Source: Bacteroidaceae bacterium
GTDB taxonomy: Bacteria; Bacteroidota; Bacteroidia; Bacteroidales; Bacteroidaceae
Assembly (NCBI GenBank): GCA_024699495.1
Contig: JAILPK010000025.1
Coordinates: 1-64,000, forward strand
Reading direction: 5' to 3'
DNA: 64,000 nt
The notes below the pieces were generated by a model. The model was not told the origin of the DNA. It was given only the letters and a program-made list of their open reading frames with translations, and did no database searches. Of this stretch, positions 45,393 through 55,286 are shown in pieces; positions within the stretch are counted from its first letter, which is position 1; the number at the start of each line of letters is the position of its first letter. Made by a program: the position numbers and the translations under genes.

Positions 45393-46700
45393 TCAGGACA
45401 CTTCGGTAAGCATCTCGGCAAGGGTGGGGTGGATGTGTACAATATCCCGCAGTTGGGACAAAGTCACGTCGCAATTCATTAATGCCGCTATTTCCTGAAT
45501 CATATCAGCAGCATGGGAACCCAAGATATGAGCACCAATAATGCGGCCGTCAGAAGCAGTTATGATTTTCACGATTCCTTCGGAAGCTTCCGTAGCGAGT
45601 GCTTTGCCGTTTGCCCGGAACAGGGCTTTGTGGCAGCTGTATTGCTTCTCTCCGGAATCCTCCTGAACCTCAGCCTTGAGCTGTTCTTCAGTAAAGCCTA
45701 CGCTTGCTGCTTCGGGCTGAGAAAAAACTGCTGCAGGCATAATATCAAGCCGGATATTGTCCTTTTTGCCCAGAATATGGTTCACCGCTCTCAGCCCTTG
45801 GTATGTGGCTGCATGCGCGAGCATCTGCCGTCCGTTGACATCTCCGATGGCGTAGATATGAGGGGCTGCCTCAAAAGTGTCGGGGTCAACAGTTATCCCT
45901 CCACGCCCGACATTGATGCTTGTGGCTTCGAGATTCAGTCCGTCAGTGTTGGCAAGACGGCCTGTAGCTACGAGTATGAGATCGGCTTCGACCTGCATAG
46001 CCTTCCCTTTCTTTGTGAAGTTCACCACTGCGCATTCTCTTTCCTCAATACTTTCCACTCCACTCTGCATATGGAACGTGATTCCACGCTTTTCAAGACT
46101 CTTGCGCAGACGTTTGGCAATTTCGGAATCCATCGTCGGCAAGCATTCTTTCATAAATTCTATTACTGTCACTTCGCTCCCGAAAGCAGAGAAACAGGAG
46201 GCAAATTCAAGCCCTATAACGCCTGCTCCGATTATGCACAGACGAGCCGGAAGCTCTTTGAGAGCCAGCATCTCTGTGGAGGTGACTATGCGTGGGCTGT
46301 CTATCCCTTTGATAGGTGGCATCTTGGCTCTCGAGCCGGTTGCGATGATTATGTCTTTGGCTGAGAAGCATTCCTCACCGACGCAAACACAATTATCATT
46401 AACAAACCGGGCACGCCCGCGCACAAGTGAAATGCCAGGTGCGGACAGAATCGTTTCAACTCCACTACGCAGAGATGCTACGACCTCGTCTTTGCGGGTC
46501 ATTATATCGGCGAAGTTCCGTTTACCCGTTTCCGCATCGTGGCAGAGGCTTTTTGTAGGAATGCAACCGCAGTTGAGACATGTCCCGCCAACTTCAGATG
46601 CCTCTATGACTGTGACAGACAGGCCTTTTTCTGACGCATAGGCGGCGGCGCGATAGCCACCTGGGCCGGCGCCAATGATTATAAGATCCGAATAGTTCAT
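45393..46700 (-). CDS. lpdA: Dihydrolipoyl dehydrogenase
   Basis: 435 residues, slightly shorter than the usual 460-475. FAD-binding GAGPGGYRAAAYA and the redox disulfide GGTCLNCGCIPTKS (with an extra Cys between the two) are at the N-terminus. NAD-binding GAGVIGLEFASCF lies near residue 160 and the catalytic HIHPTLAE at the C-terminus. It reoxidises the dihydrolipoyl arm of GcvH, passing electrons to NAD. Last gene of the glycine cleavage operon, 22 bases after gcvPB, and followed by a terminator. It could also serve 2-oxoacid dehydrogenases. Confidence 0.95.
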   Translation of the reverse strand: MNYSDLIIIGAGPGGYRAAAYASEKGLSVTVIEASEVGGTCLNCGCIPTKSLCHDAETGKRNFADIMTRKDEVVASLRSGVETILSAPGISLVRGRARFVNDNCVCVGEECFSAKDIIIATGSRAKMPPIKGIDSPRIVTSTEMLALKELPARLCIIGAGVIGLEFASCFSAFGSEVTVIEFMKECLPTMDSEIAKRLRKSLEKRGITFHMQSGVESIEERECAVVNFTKKGKAMQVEADLILVATGRLANTDGLNLEATSINVGRGGITVDPDTFEAAPHIYAIGDVNGRQMLAHAATYQGLRAVNHILGKKDNIRLDIMPAAVFSQPEAASVGFTEEQLKAEVQEDSGEKQYSCHKALFRANGKALATEASEGIVKIITASDGRIIGAHILGSHAADMIQEIAALMNCDVTLSQLRDIVHIHPTLAEMLTEVS

Positions 46701-46722
46701 CCCTTTCTTTAATAGATAAACA

Positions 46723-48150
46723 TTATGCGTTTGTGTCAGCGCAGGATATCAGTTGTTTGTAAGTCACAACAGGATGCTTTGCTGCGAGAACGTCATCGAC
46801 GCGTCCGATAGGTGTCGTATGCGGTGCGCTCTTAACCATTTCCGGGTCTTCTTTTGCCTCTTCAGCGATGCAGCGCATCACCTCGATAAAGCCGTCAATA
46901 GTTTCTTTACTCTCGTTCTCGGTGGGTTCTATCATTAGCGACTCATGGAAGAGCAGGGGGAAATAGATTGTAGGGGCGTGGTAGCCATAGTCAAGAAGAC
47001 GTTTAGCCACATCCATCGTGGTGACGCCCGTGGATTTGTCCTTCAGACCGTTGAACACAAATTCATGTTTGCACACGCTGTCAATCGGAAGTTCATACAC
47101 ATCTTTCAGACGTTCCTTGATATAGTTGGCATTTAGAGTAGCCAATGGGCCAACCATTTTTATGTTTTCGCGTCCGATGGTGAGAATATAAACCAATGCT
47201 TTGATATAGACGCCGAAGTTGCCGTTGAATGCACCAACGGTGGGGAAGAACTGCTCCAGCCCGCTGCGCACGCCCACGGGTCCGCTGCCTGGTCCGCCTC
47301 CGCCATGAGGTGTTGAGAAGGTCTTGTGCAGGTTGATATGCATCACGTCGAATCCCATATCTCCGGGTCTGCATGCTCCGAGCATGGGGTTGAGGTTAGC
47401 TCCGTCATAATACATCAGACCACCTTCTGCATGAATCAGTTCGGCAATTTCAGGAATGCTTCGCTCAAAAAGTCCCAGTGTGTTCGGATTGGTCATCATC
47501 ATAGCGGCAATTGTGCCTTGGTTTTCAGCAACGAGGCGCCGCAGGTCATCTACATCCACAGTCCCGTCTGCCAGGCTTTTCACTTCTACTACTTCCAGAC
47601 CACATACGGCTGCACTAGCAGGATTCGTCCCATGGGCAGAGTCTGGAATAATGACTTTTGTGCGGGCATTGTCACCCCGGCTCTCGTGGTATGAGCGTAT
47701 AATCATAAGTCCGGTGAGTTCTCCGTGGGCACCAGCCATTGGGTTTAGGGTGAAGTCTGCCAATCCGGTTATTTCCGAAAGCATGCGTCTCAGTTCTGCT
47801 GCTACGGCTGATGAGCCCTCGCATGTATATTCCGGCTGTAGCGGATGAATGGCTGTAAATTCCGGTCGGGCGGCGATTTCCTCGTTGATGACAGGGTTGT
47901 ACTTCATTGTGCAAGAACCTAAAGGGTAGAATCCGTCATTAACACCGAAATTATTGTGACTGAGGTTAGTATAGTGGCGCACCACGGTCAGTTCGTCGCA
48001 CTCAGGCAATTCAGCATCCTTTTTTCTCAGCAGCGTCTCTGGCAGTTGGCTTGTGGAAAAACTGCCAAATTGGTTTGCCGGCAACGAGTATCCTTTTCTG
48101 CCCGGATGGGAGAGTTCGAATATCAGATTTCCATAAAGTCTATTATTCAT
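46723..48150 (-). CDS. gcvPB: Glycine dehydrogenase (decarboxylating) subunit 2
   Basis: 475 residues, the PLP-bearing half of the split P-protein. Signatures: LGSCTMKYNP, PDSAHGTNPASA, and the PLP-lysine loop INLHKTFSTPHGGGGPG near residue 270. With subunit 1 it decarboxylates glycine and transfers aminomethyl to the lipoyl group of GcvH. The start codon overlaps the end of gcvPA by four bases. Confidence 0.96.
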   Translation of the reverse strand: MNNRLYGNLIFELSHPGRKGYSLPANQFGSFSTSQLPETLLRKKDAELPECDELTVVRHYTNLSHNNFGVNDGFYPLGSCTMKYNPVINEEIAARPEFTAIHPLQPEYTCEGSSAVAAELRRMLSEITGLADFTLNPMAGAHGELTGLMIIRSYHESRGDNARTKVIIPDSAHGTNPASAAVCGLEVVEVKSLADGTVDVDDLRRLVAENQGTIAAMMMTNPNTLGLFERSIPEIAELIHAEGGLMYYDGANLNPMLGACRPGDMGFDVMHINLHKTFSTPHGGGGPGSGPVGVRSGLEQFFPTVGAFNGNFGVYIKALVYILTIGRENIKMVGPLATLNANYIKERLKDVYELPIDSVCKHEFVFNGLKDKSTGVTTMDVAKRLLDYGYHAPTIYFPLLFHESLMIEPTENESKETIDGFIEVMRCIAEEAKEDPEMVKSAPHTTPIGRVDDVLAAKHPVVTYKQLISCADTNA

Positions 48151-49478
48151 ACTGCGTCCTCCCTAATAGATTTAATAGTTTCGACAAGATTGTCTATATC
48201 TTGTTTAGTACGCTGTTCGGTGACAGCTATAAGTATGGAGCTGTCGTCAGTTTTCACTCCAACCAGAAAGCCCCTGTCTGCACACTCTTCGATGAGAGCG
48301 TCAACGTCTCCGTCGTAAGTGAGGCAGAACTCATTAAAGAAGGGCGCATCGAACTTAGGCTTGAACCAGCCAGTAGCTACGAGCTCGTCATGGAGGTAGT
48401 GGGCTCCGGCGTACGAGAGTTCGGCTGCTTCCTTTATCCCCTGTTTACCCATTAGGGAAAGGTAGATAGTAACATAGAGCGCCATCAGGCTTTGATTTGA
48501 ACAGATGTTCGACGTTGCCTTCTGACGGCGTATATGCTGTTCGCGTGCCTGTAGTGTGAGCACGAATGCCCTCTGTTCGCGGTTGTCCTTTGTCAGTCCG
48601 ACGATGCGCCCGGGCATCTTGCGCAGGAGTTTCTCTGTGCAACACATATAGCCTACGCCTGGGCCGCCGAAATTCATCGGGATACCGAGGCTTTGGCCGT
48701 CGCCGACGGCTATGTCGGCGCCCCACTCTCCGGGAGTCTTCAGCACAGCCAGGTCGGCAATTATGCTGTTGATGATAAACAGGCTCTTGGCGTTATGGCA
48801 GATGTCAGCCATTCCGGAGAAGTCTTCGATCACGCCATAATAGTTTGGCTGCTGAACGATTACGCCTGCAACTCCGCCCTCGTTCAGGCGGGCCTGGAGG
48901 TCATTGCGGTCGGTCTGCCCGTTGGTCTCACCTACTGTTTCCAGACCAAATCCATGGAAGTGGGCGTAGGTCTCAAGTACGGCGCGTACCCTCGGGTCAA
49001 TAGTGGAGCTGACGAGCACTTTAGTGCATTTCTTTCCGGCTGCCATCGCCATGATAGCCGCTTCGGCTGTGGCTGTGGCTCCGTCATACATAGAAGCGTT
49101 GCTGATGTCCATACCGGTCATCTCCGCCATCATGCTTTGAAACTCAAAGATATAGTGCAGCGTACCTTGTGATATTTCCGCCTGATATGGGGTATAGCAT
49201 GTCAGGAATTCAGAACGTTGAATGATGCTTTGTACAATGCTTGGAGCATAGTGGTCATAGCATCCGGCTCCGGCAAAGCAGATGAGAGGGTCGTTGAGTG
49301 AAGCCAGGCGGTCGAAATAGTTGCGTATCTCTATCTCGCTCATAGCCTCCGGCAGATTGTATTCACGCCGGAAACGGATAGCCTCAGGGACATCGGAATA
49401 CAGGTCGTCCAGACTCTTCACTCCCGCCACACTCAGCATCTCAGCCAATTCTTCTGAGGTGTGAGGCAGGTATTTCAT
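48147..49478 (-). CDS. gcvPA: Glycine dehydrogenase (decarboxylating) subunit 1
   Basis: 443 residues, the N-terminal half of the P-protein, without PLP lysine. Signatures: YLPHTSEELAEML, GAGCYDHYAPSIVQ, TPYQAEISQGTLHYIFEFQ and QPNYYGVIEDF. It forms a heterotetramer with GcvPB. It begins 11 bases after gcvH. The split P-protein is the form also found in Firmicutes and archaea; many Bacteroidetes have the fused GcvP, so the split form is worth noting. Confidence 0.95.
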   Translation of the reverse strand: MKYLPHTSEELAEMLSVAGVKSLDDLYSDVPEAIRFRREYNLPEAMSEIEIRNYFDRLASLNDPLICFAGAGCYDHYAPSIVQSIIQRSEFLTCYTPYQAEISQGTLHYIFEFQSMMAEMTGMDISNASMYDGATATAEAAIMAMAAGKKCTKVLVSSTIDPRVRAVLETYAHFHGFGLETVGETNGQTDRNDLQARLNEGGVAGVIVQQPNYYGVIEDFSGMADICHNAKSLFIINSIIADLAVLKTPGEWGADIAVGDGQSLGIPMNFGGPGVGYMCCTEKLLRKMPGRIVGLTKDNREQRAFVLTLQAREQHIRRQKATSNICSNQSLMALYVTIYLSLMGKQGIKEAAELSYAGAHYLHDELVATGWFKPKFDAPFFNEFCLTYDGDVDALIEECADRGFLVGVKTDDSSILIAVTEQRTKQDIDNLVETIKSIREDAV

Positions 49479-49489
49479 ATCCTTGGTCT

Positions 49490-49876
49490 TTACTCGTTGT
49501 TACAATGCTCTTCATAGGCGGCTCCGTCCATCAGGGCGTCCAGCTCACTCTTGTCAGAGAGTTCCACCTTGATTATCCATCCCTCTCCGTAAGCGTCCTG
49601 GTTAATCAGCTCGGGTTGGTCTTCGAGAGCTTCGTTTACTTCAACCACGGTGCCACTGACCGGAGCGATAAGGTCGCTGGCTGCTTTCACGCTTTCCACA
49701 GCACCAAAGTCTTCGCCGGCGGTTATCTCGTCGTCTGTTTCTGGCATGTCTACATACACCACATTGCCCAAAGCGTGCTGAGCATAGTCGCTGATGCCGA
49801 TAATACCGATGTTTCCTTCCACGCGAACATACTCATGTGACTCGCTGTAGTAGAGTCCAGGTTCAATTTTTGCCAT
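49490..49876 (-). CDS. gcvH: Glycine cleavage system H protein
   Basis: 128 residues, the lipoyl carrier of the complex. The lipoylation site ESVKAASD places the modified lysine at residue 64. IGISDYAQHALGNVVYVDMP and the C-terminal GWIIKVELSD are typical. The lysine must be lipoylated; the nearby lplA (51112-51858) is the obvious enzyme. It sits 59 bases after gcvT. Confidence 0.96.
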   Translation of the reverse strand: MAKIEPGLYYSESHEYVRVEGNIGIIGISDYAQHALGNVVYVDMPETDDEITAGEDFGAVESVKAASDLIAPVSGTVVEVNEALEDQPELINQDAYGEGWIIKVELSDKSELDALMDGAAYEEHCNNE

Positions 49877-49935
49877 AATAATGAAAAAGATAAGTTAAGT
49901 GAATATAAAAATGTTTGTTGTTTAAAGGTAAGTGA

Positions 49936-51027
49936 CTATTTCTTATAGTGCTTCTCGTAGAATTTTTTCTTCACTACTGTGCCAGGGAACGTCTTTTTGC
50001 GTATCTGAATTTCAACTTCTGTTCCGAGTTTTGCATACTTGGCATCAATCAGAGCCATGCAGACACTCTTATCTACGCTGAGACAATGGTAGCCGGTGGT
50101 CACCTCTCCGATGGTTACTCCGTCGGCAATTACTGCATATCCATGTCGTGGAATAGCCTTGTCCTTCAGTTCGATGCCTACCAATTTTTTATCTACACCT
50201 TCGCTCTTCTGTCTTGCTAGCGCCTCGCGGCCGATGAACTCCGGCTTGTCCAGTTTCACGAACATACCCAGTCCGGCCATTATCGGTGTGATGTCAGCGC
50301 TTAGTTCATCGCCATAGAGGGGCAGGCCGACCTCAAAGCGCAAGGTGTCGCGGCAGCCTAAACCACAAGGCTTGCATTCCCCGCTGGCTATCAGTTTGTC
50401 CCATGCGGAACGGATGTACTCGTGTGAGCCATAGATCTCAAATCCGTCTTCGCCTGTATATCCTGTGCGTGAGACAATCAGGGTCTCTCCGTCTTTTTCA
50501 ATCGTCTTTACGGTGTAGAAAACGAGTTCGCCGCATTCTAAACCAAGCACATCCCGGACAACGCTTTCAGCCTCCGGGCCTTGAACAGCCAGCTGGCCGT
50601 AATAATCGCTTTGGTGCTCCACCTTGACATCAAAACCGTCTGCATTCTGCATCATCCATTCCACGTCCTTGTCGATATTGGCGGCATTTATCACGATGAA
50701 GAAGTCATTTTCTCCCATCTTGTAAACCAGAAGGTCGTCAACAGTTCCTCCGTTCGGGTAGCACATCATACCATAAAAGATTTTGAATTGCGGCGCATCG
50801 GTGACGTCGTTGGTGAAAATGTGGTTTACGTAACGCTCGGCGTCAGCACCGCAGACTCTCACTTCGCCCATGTGTGAAACGTCAAACACTCCGCAATGCA
50901 CTCGCACGGCGTAGTGTTCCTCAAAGATGGATGAATACTGAATCGGCATGATGAAACCTCCGAAGGGTGACATCAGCGCTCCCAGAGCTACGTGCTTGTC
51001 ATATAGACATGTTTTTTTCTCTTCCAT
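49936..51027 (-). CDS. gcvT: Aminomethyltransferase (glycine cleavage T protein)
   Basis: 363 residues. It takes the aminomethyl group from GcvH to tetrahydrofolate, releasing ammonia and methylene-THF. Signatures: DVSHMGEVRVCG, YFGMM-like YGMMCYPNGG, SRTGYTGEDGFEIY and GLGCRDTLRFEVGLPLYG. First gene of the gcvT-gcvH-gcvPA-gcvPB-lpdA operon. The 85-base gap to lplA has no clear TAnnTTTG box and no glycine riboswitch that I can recognise. Confidence 0.96.
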   Translation of the reverse strand: MEEKKTCLYDKHVALGALMSPFGGFIMPIQYSSIFEEHYAVRVHCGVFDVSHMGEVRVCGADAERYVNHIFTNDVTDAPQFKIFYGMMCYPNGGTVDDLLVYKMGENDFFIVINAANIDKDVEWMMQNADGFDVKVEHQSDYYGQLAVQGPEAESVVRDVLGLECGELVFYTVKTIEKDGETLIVSRTGYTGEDGFEIYGSHEYIRSAWDKLIASGECKPCGLGCRDTLRFEVGLPLYGDELSADITPIMAGLGMFVKLDKPEFIGREALARQKSEGVDKKLVGIELKDKAIPRHGYAVIADGVTIGEVTTGYHCLSVDKSVCMALIDAKYAKLGTEVEIQIRKKTFPGTVVKKKFYEKHYKK

Positions 51028-51111
51028 AAAAACTGAGTTTTGAATTTATGTAATATGAGCTTTATAAAAATGTATGTTCAGATGTGTAGTTTTGCATTTG
51101 GCGATGTGTCC

Positions 51112-51858
51112 TTAATCCTTTGGGCATCCCGGGATATTGGCATTATATTCTTTGCCAAATATAAATTGCGGATTCAGATATCTTAGTTCAATATGTTCAA
51201 TCCGTTGCAGGTTTTCCCCGGTCAGTACCCGTTCGCTCCTGCAGAGGCGTGAAATGGCATGTTGTCTGAATTGATCTATTGTCAGCGAGGTGTGTTCCCG
51301 AAGCAGAGTGATGCGCTGTCTAACACTTTTCACCCCGTGTGAATCCAATTTTTCTTTGGTCGGAGTTATCGCGTTGAGCATGTGTTCCATGTCCGTGTCG
51401 AAGAGCATAGTGCCATGGACTATGCTATGCCCGGGAATATGGTAGAATGCGTTGCCGGAGACTTTACGCCCGCCGATGAGCACATCGTTGTGCTGCGTGG
51501 ATGTGGCTTGCAGTCCCAGTTCTGCCAGCATGGATGTGACCATCGTCATGTATCTGCTGAATGTCATAGATACCTGCTCGTCACGCGTAATGTAACTCAT
51601 CATCAGGTTGCTCCTGTCGGCATACACACAACCGCCGCCGCTGCGGCGCCGAAACAACTGTATGTTGTGCTTGCGGCAATATTCCAGATTTACCTCTGTC
51701 TCTATGTCCTGGTTCCGTCCGAAGATAACTGTCGGTTCCACTTGCCACATGAAAAAGCAATCATCAGCGTCGTTGAGACAACGGGCTACATACTCCTCTG
51801 CCGCGAGATAGAAACTCAGACGGCGTGGTGTCGTTTCAGGTATCCGGATATGAATCAC
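51112..51858 (-). CDS. lplA: Lipoate-protein ligase A
   Basis: 248 residues of the LplA/LipM fold (BPL_LplA_LipB). FGRNQDIETEVN and the glycine loop RRRSGGGCVYAD are the substrate-binding signatures. VSGNAFYHIPGHSIVHGTMLFDTD and a short C-terminal part follow. It ligates lipoate (via lipoyl-AMP) to target lysines such as GcvH Lys64. It overlaps trkA by four bases, while the glycine cleavage genes follow 85 bases downstream on the same strand. LipB-type octanoyl transferase activity is less likely but not excluded by eye. Confidence 0.9.
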   Translation of the reverse strand: MIHIRIPETTPRRLSFYLAAEEYVARCLNDADDCFFMWQVEPTVIFGRNQDIETEVNLEYCRKHNIQLFRRRSGGGCVYADRSNLMMSYITRDEQVSMTFSRYMTMVTSMLAELGLQATSTQHNDVLIGGRKVSGNAFYHIPGHSIVHGTMLFDTDMEHMLNAITPTKEKLDSHGVKSVRQRITLLREHTSLTIDQFRQHAISRLCRSERVLTGENLQRIEHIELRYLNPQFIFGKEYNANIPGCPKD

Positions 51859-53243
51859 AATTTGCCTTTTAAGAGTGAAAACAGTCCGCCCTGCGGTTTC
51901 TTGAAGAAGCGCTCCAACTGCTTTATCATTGCTGTACGCGCAAATGCTACGACCCGGTCACCAGGCATAATCTGCGATCGGCCGCTCACCAGCTGACCGA
52001 CTCCGTCGCGAACGAGACCACCGATGGTGATACCTTTTGGCAGCCCCAGATCCATCACCCTCTTTTCACATACCAAAGAGCCTTCGATAGCGATGAATTC
52101 GGCAACTTCGGCATCTGCTATGGTCAGTCCCTTTACATTCATCACGTCTGCATTCAACATCATCTTATATATATGGCTTGCAGCGATAGTCTTCTTGTTT
52201 ATTATCGTTCCGATATCAAGCTTCTCAGCCATTGACACATATTCCAGGTTCTCAATCAGGGCCACTGTCTTTCGTACTCCAAATCGTTTAGCTGTCAGAC
52301 AGGCTAGGATGTTCGTCTCGGCTTCATCCGTCAGTGCGCAGAAGGCTTGAGCATCCCGGATTCCTTCTTCAATAAGTAGTTGAGAGTCCCGTCCGTCCCC
52401 GTTGATTATCATTACGTTATCATTGTCGAGAAGATCTGCGAGTTTGTTGCATCGGGCAGGGTCGAGTTCTATGAGTTTGGCATCCATATAGTCCGGCAAC
52501 TGGTGGCATGTGTGGACAGCGATTCGTCCTCCTCCCATAATCATCACCTTCCTGACATCTGCATATTGCTCTTTGCCAACAATCTGGCGAATCAGCGGGA
52601 CATATTTCTTTGTGGTCATGAAATAGGCTATGTCACCCAGTTGCAGCTCGTCCATACCGCCTGGGATGATGGTTGTCTCATCGCGTTTGATGGCCACGAT
52701 ATGCCATGGAGTCTCTGGCTTGCAGAGGTCTTTGAGCGGGGTGTTATAAAGTGGGGCCGCTTCCTCGCGCAGTTTAATGCCAAGCATAATCAGCGCTCCC
52801 CCGTGCACTTCCCACCATTGTCTCACCCACGAGCGTTTCACTCCGTCGATGATTTCGCTTGCCGCAAGCATCTCCGGATAGATGAGGCTCCCGATTCCCA
52901 TGGTCTCGAAGAAATCCCGGTTGCGTTGCTCCATATATTCGGAGTTGTCTATTCGAGCCACGGTCTTCTTTGCGCCCAGGTTGTGCGCCAGCATGCAGCA
53001 GGCTATATTGCGCGTCTCGCTTGGGGTGACGGCTATGAAAAGATCAGCTTGTGGGGTGCCGGCTTCCTTCAGGCCGCTAATGCTGGTCGGCTCCACCGTG
53101 AGAGTCATCAGATCGAGGCCTTCGCTGGCGCGGGACAGCTTGTCTTCGTCCGGGTCGATCAGAACGATATCCTGGCTCTCTTTCGACAGCAATTCAGCCA
53201 GATGAGTGCCTACAGCTCCTGCGCCTGCAATAATTATCTTCAT
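51855..53243 (-). CDS. trkA: Trk potassium uptake regulatory protein (NAD-binding)
   Basis: 462 residues: two RCK units, each with an NAD-binding TrkA-N and a TrkA-C part. The first begins [20 protein letters not shown], the second [17 protein letters not shown] near residue 234. It gates the TrkH potassium channel from the cytosol. The usual partner TrkH is not adjacent; the gene overlaps dxs upstream and lplA downstream by four bases each. A lone TrkA here means TrkH must be elsewhere or the protein serves another RCK-regulated channel. Confidence 0.93.
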   Translation of the reverse strand: MKIIIAGAGAVGTHLAELLSKESQDIVLIDPDEDKLSRASEGLDLMTLTVEPTSISGLKEAGTPQADLFIAVTPSETRNIACCMLAHNLGAKKTVARIDNSEYMEQRNRDFFETMGIGSLIYPEMLAASEIIDGVKRSWVRQWWEVHGGALIMLGIKLREEAAPLYNTPLKDLCKPETPWHIVAIKRDETTIIPGGMDELQLGDIAYFMTTKKYVPLIRQIVGKEQYADVRKVMIMGGGRIAVHTCHQLPDYMDAKLIELDPARCNKLADLLDNDNVMIINGDGRDSQLLIEEGIRDAQAFCALTDEAETNILACLTAKRFGVRKTVALIENLEYVSMAEKLDIGTIINKKTIAASHIYKMMLNADVMNVKGLTIADAEVAEFIAIEGSLVCEKRVMDLGLPKGITIGGLVRDGVGQLVSGRSQIMPGDRVVAFARTAMIKQLERFFKKPQGGLFSLLKGKL

Positions 53244-55144
53244 AGCGTAATAGCTTTTTTAATACTTTCTTTGTCGATACCGCAGATGGCCCAAAGCTCG
53301 TCACATTTGCCGTGCTCTACAAACTCGTCGGGTAACCCGAGGCGTTTCACCATCTTCGTTTCGTAGCCGTTGTCGTTCATCCATTCCAGCACAGCGCTAC
53401 CCATGCCGCCTGTGCGCACACCGTCCTCAACTGTGATTATGCGGCTGTATCCGGCCTTGGATATCTCGAGCAACAGGTCCTCGTCTAAGGGTTTCAGGAA
53501 GCGAATGTCGTAGTGTGCAACTGACAGCCCTATGTGTTCAGCCTCCGCCTCTCTGATGGCTGCTGCAGCCGTGTTTCCGATCGGACCTATCGTCAGAACA
53601 GCCACGTCGCGGCCTTCCTTAAGTTTGCGGCCTGTGCCGGTCTTAATTTCCTTCATGGGGCATTGCCAGTCAACCAGCGAGCCTCGGCCGCGGGGGTATC
53701 TGATTACGAATGGTCCCATGTCGGGTAGCTGGGCTGTAAACATCAGATGCCGTAGCTCGTGTTCATCCATCGGCGAAGCTACTGTGATGTTTGGTATGGG
53801 GCGGAGATAGGCCAGGTCAAAAGCCCCGTGATGTGTAGGGCCGTCTTCTCCTACCAGTCCGGCGCGGTCCAGGCACAGCACCACGTTGAGCCGCGAGATA
53901 GCCATATCGTGGATTATGTTGTCATAGGCGCGTTGGGCGAATGAGGAGTAGATGTTGCAGAAGGGCAATAGCCCGTCTTTGGCCATGCCACAACTGAATG
54001 TTACGGCGTGCCCTTCGGCTATTCCAACGTCGTAGGCGCGGGTTGGCATTTTCTCCATCATTATATTCAGACTGCATCCGCTGGGCATGGCCGGTGTCAC
54101 GCCTACGATGCGTTCGTTCTTCTGAGCAAGCTCCACAATCGTATGTCCGAAGACGTCCTGAAAGCGGGATGGTAGGTTGGACGTATCAACGTGTATAATC
54201 TCACCTGTAGTCTTATCGAACTTGCCGGGCGCATGCCACAACGTGGCTTCTTTTTCTGCCGGTTCGAAGCCTTTTCCCTTAACGGTATGAATATGTAGCA
54301 GTTTCGGGCCTTTCATCTCCTTTATCTTCCGTAGCGTCTCTACAAGTTCCACTACGTTGTGTCCGTCACTCGGGCCGAAATATCTGATGTTCATACCCTC
54401 GAATATGTTCTGCTGACGGGTGAGCAGTGATTTCAGCGAGTTGTTGAAACGGATGATGGCTCTCCGCCCCTCTTCTCCAATCCAACCCCATGAATAGAGT
54501 TTCTGGGCCGTTTTGTATCGGATCAGATTATATGTCGGGTTTGTCTGCAGCTGATGCAGCAGCTCTCTCACGCCGCCTACGCTGCGGTCGATGCTCATAT
54601 TGTTGTCATTGAGGATGATGAGCAGGTCATTTGGCATTCCAGAAGCGTTGTTTAGCCCTTCGAAGGCAAGGCCGCCGCTCATGGCCCCGTCGCCTATTAC
54701 GGCAACGACATGGCGTTTCGTGTTGCCTTTTGCCGCGGCTACAGCCATGCCCAGTGCTGCACTTATGCTGTTTGAAGCGTGACCGCATGTGAAAGAGTCA
54801 TATTCACTCTCATCTGGCGAGGGGAAGGGCTTCAGCCCGTGGAGATGCCGGTTGGTGTTGAAGCGCTCCTTGCGCCCGGTAAGGATTTTGTGGGCGTATG
54901 CCTGGTGCCCTACGTCCCATACGATGCGGTCTTCGGGGGTGTTAAATACATAGTGCAGGGCAACGGTCAACTCCACCACTCCCAGACTGGATGCAAAATG
55001 CCCCGGGTTTTTTGCGAGCTCGTCAATTATGAAAGTGCGAAGTTCGTCACATACTTGCGGCAGCTGCTCTACAGGCAGTTCGCGCAAGTCAGACGGATAG
55101 TGTATATTTGTCAGGAGGGATGCTTCCTCCATGTCTTTATTCAT
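53240..55144 (-). CDS. dxs: 1-deoxy-D-xylulose-5-phosphate synthase
   Basis: 634 residues from ATG 55144. It condenses pyruvate and glyceraldehyde 3-phosphate in the non-mevalonate isoprenoid pathway, using thiamine diphosphate. Signatures: [44 protein letters not shown] (ThDP motif), and [18 protein letters not shown] in the pyrimidine domain. The longer start at 55180 lies upstream of the promoter box at 55166-55173, so it is not used. First gene of dxs-trkA-lplA, with four-base overlaps throughout. Confidence 0.96.
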   Translation of the reverse strand: MNKDMEEASLLTNIHYPSDLRELPVEQLPQVCDELRTFIIDELAKNPGHFASSLGVVELTVALHYVFNTPEDRIVWDVGHQAYAHKILTGRKERFNTNRHLHGLKPFPSPDESEYDSFTCGHASNSISAALGMAVAAAKGNTKRHVVAVIGDGAMSGGLAFEGLNNASGMPNDLLIILNDNNMSIDRSVGGVRELLHQLQTNPTYNLIRYKTAQKLYSWGWIGEEGRRAIIRFNNSLKSLLTRQQNIFEGMNIRYFGPSDGHNVVELVETLRKIKEMKGPKLLHIHTVKGKGFEPAEKEATLWHAPGKFDKTTGEIIHVDTSNLPSRFQDVFGHTIVELAQKNERIVGVTPAMPSGCSLNIMMEKMPTRAYDVGIAEGHAVTFSCGMAKDGLLPFCNIYSSFAQRAYDNIIHDMAISRLNVVLCLDRAGLVGEDGPTHHGAFDLAYLRPIPNITVASPMDEHELRHLMFTAQLPDMGPFVIRYPRGRGSLVDWQCPMKEIKTGTGRKLKEGRDVAVLTIGPIGNTAAAAIREAEAEHIGLSVAHYDIRFLKPLDEDLLLEISKAGYSRIITVEDGVRTGGMGSAVLEWMNDNGYETKMVKRLGLPDEFVEHGKCDELWAICGIDKESIKKAITL

Positions 55145-55165
55145 TAGGGGAATATGATTTTGGGT

Positions 55166-55173
55166 ACAAATGT
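55166..55173 (-). promoter_or_regulatory. -7 promoter box of the dxs operon
   Basis: TACATTTG on the minus strand, 22 bases before the ATG at 55144. It decides the choice of start codon. Confidence 0.65.
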
Positions 55174-55237
55174 AGGACATTTCGGTCTAAGAGCAAAAAA
55201 AAAGAGCAAATTTTGTTCACCTTTCACACCTTTTCAC

Positions 55238-55245
55238 TACTTTTG
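55238..55245 (+). promoter_or_regulatory. -7 promoter box of the GSCFA-murF/alr operon
   Basis: TACTTTTG with TTG 22 bases upstream (55213-55215), followed by cagatgac. It is 42 bases before the start codon at 55287. Confidence 0.6.
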
Positions 55246-55286
55246 CAGATGACAAAACAAAACTAATCCTGTCATTAGCCTTCATA

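Noticed and set aside
51028..51111. Glycine riboswitch upstream of gcvT
   Set aside because: The 84-base gap is too short for the usual aptamers and shows none of their conserved segments.
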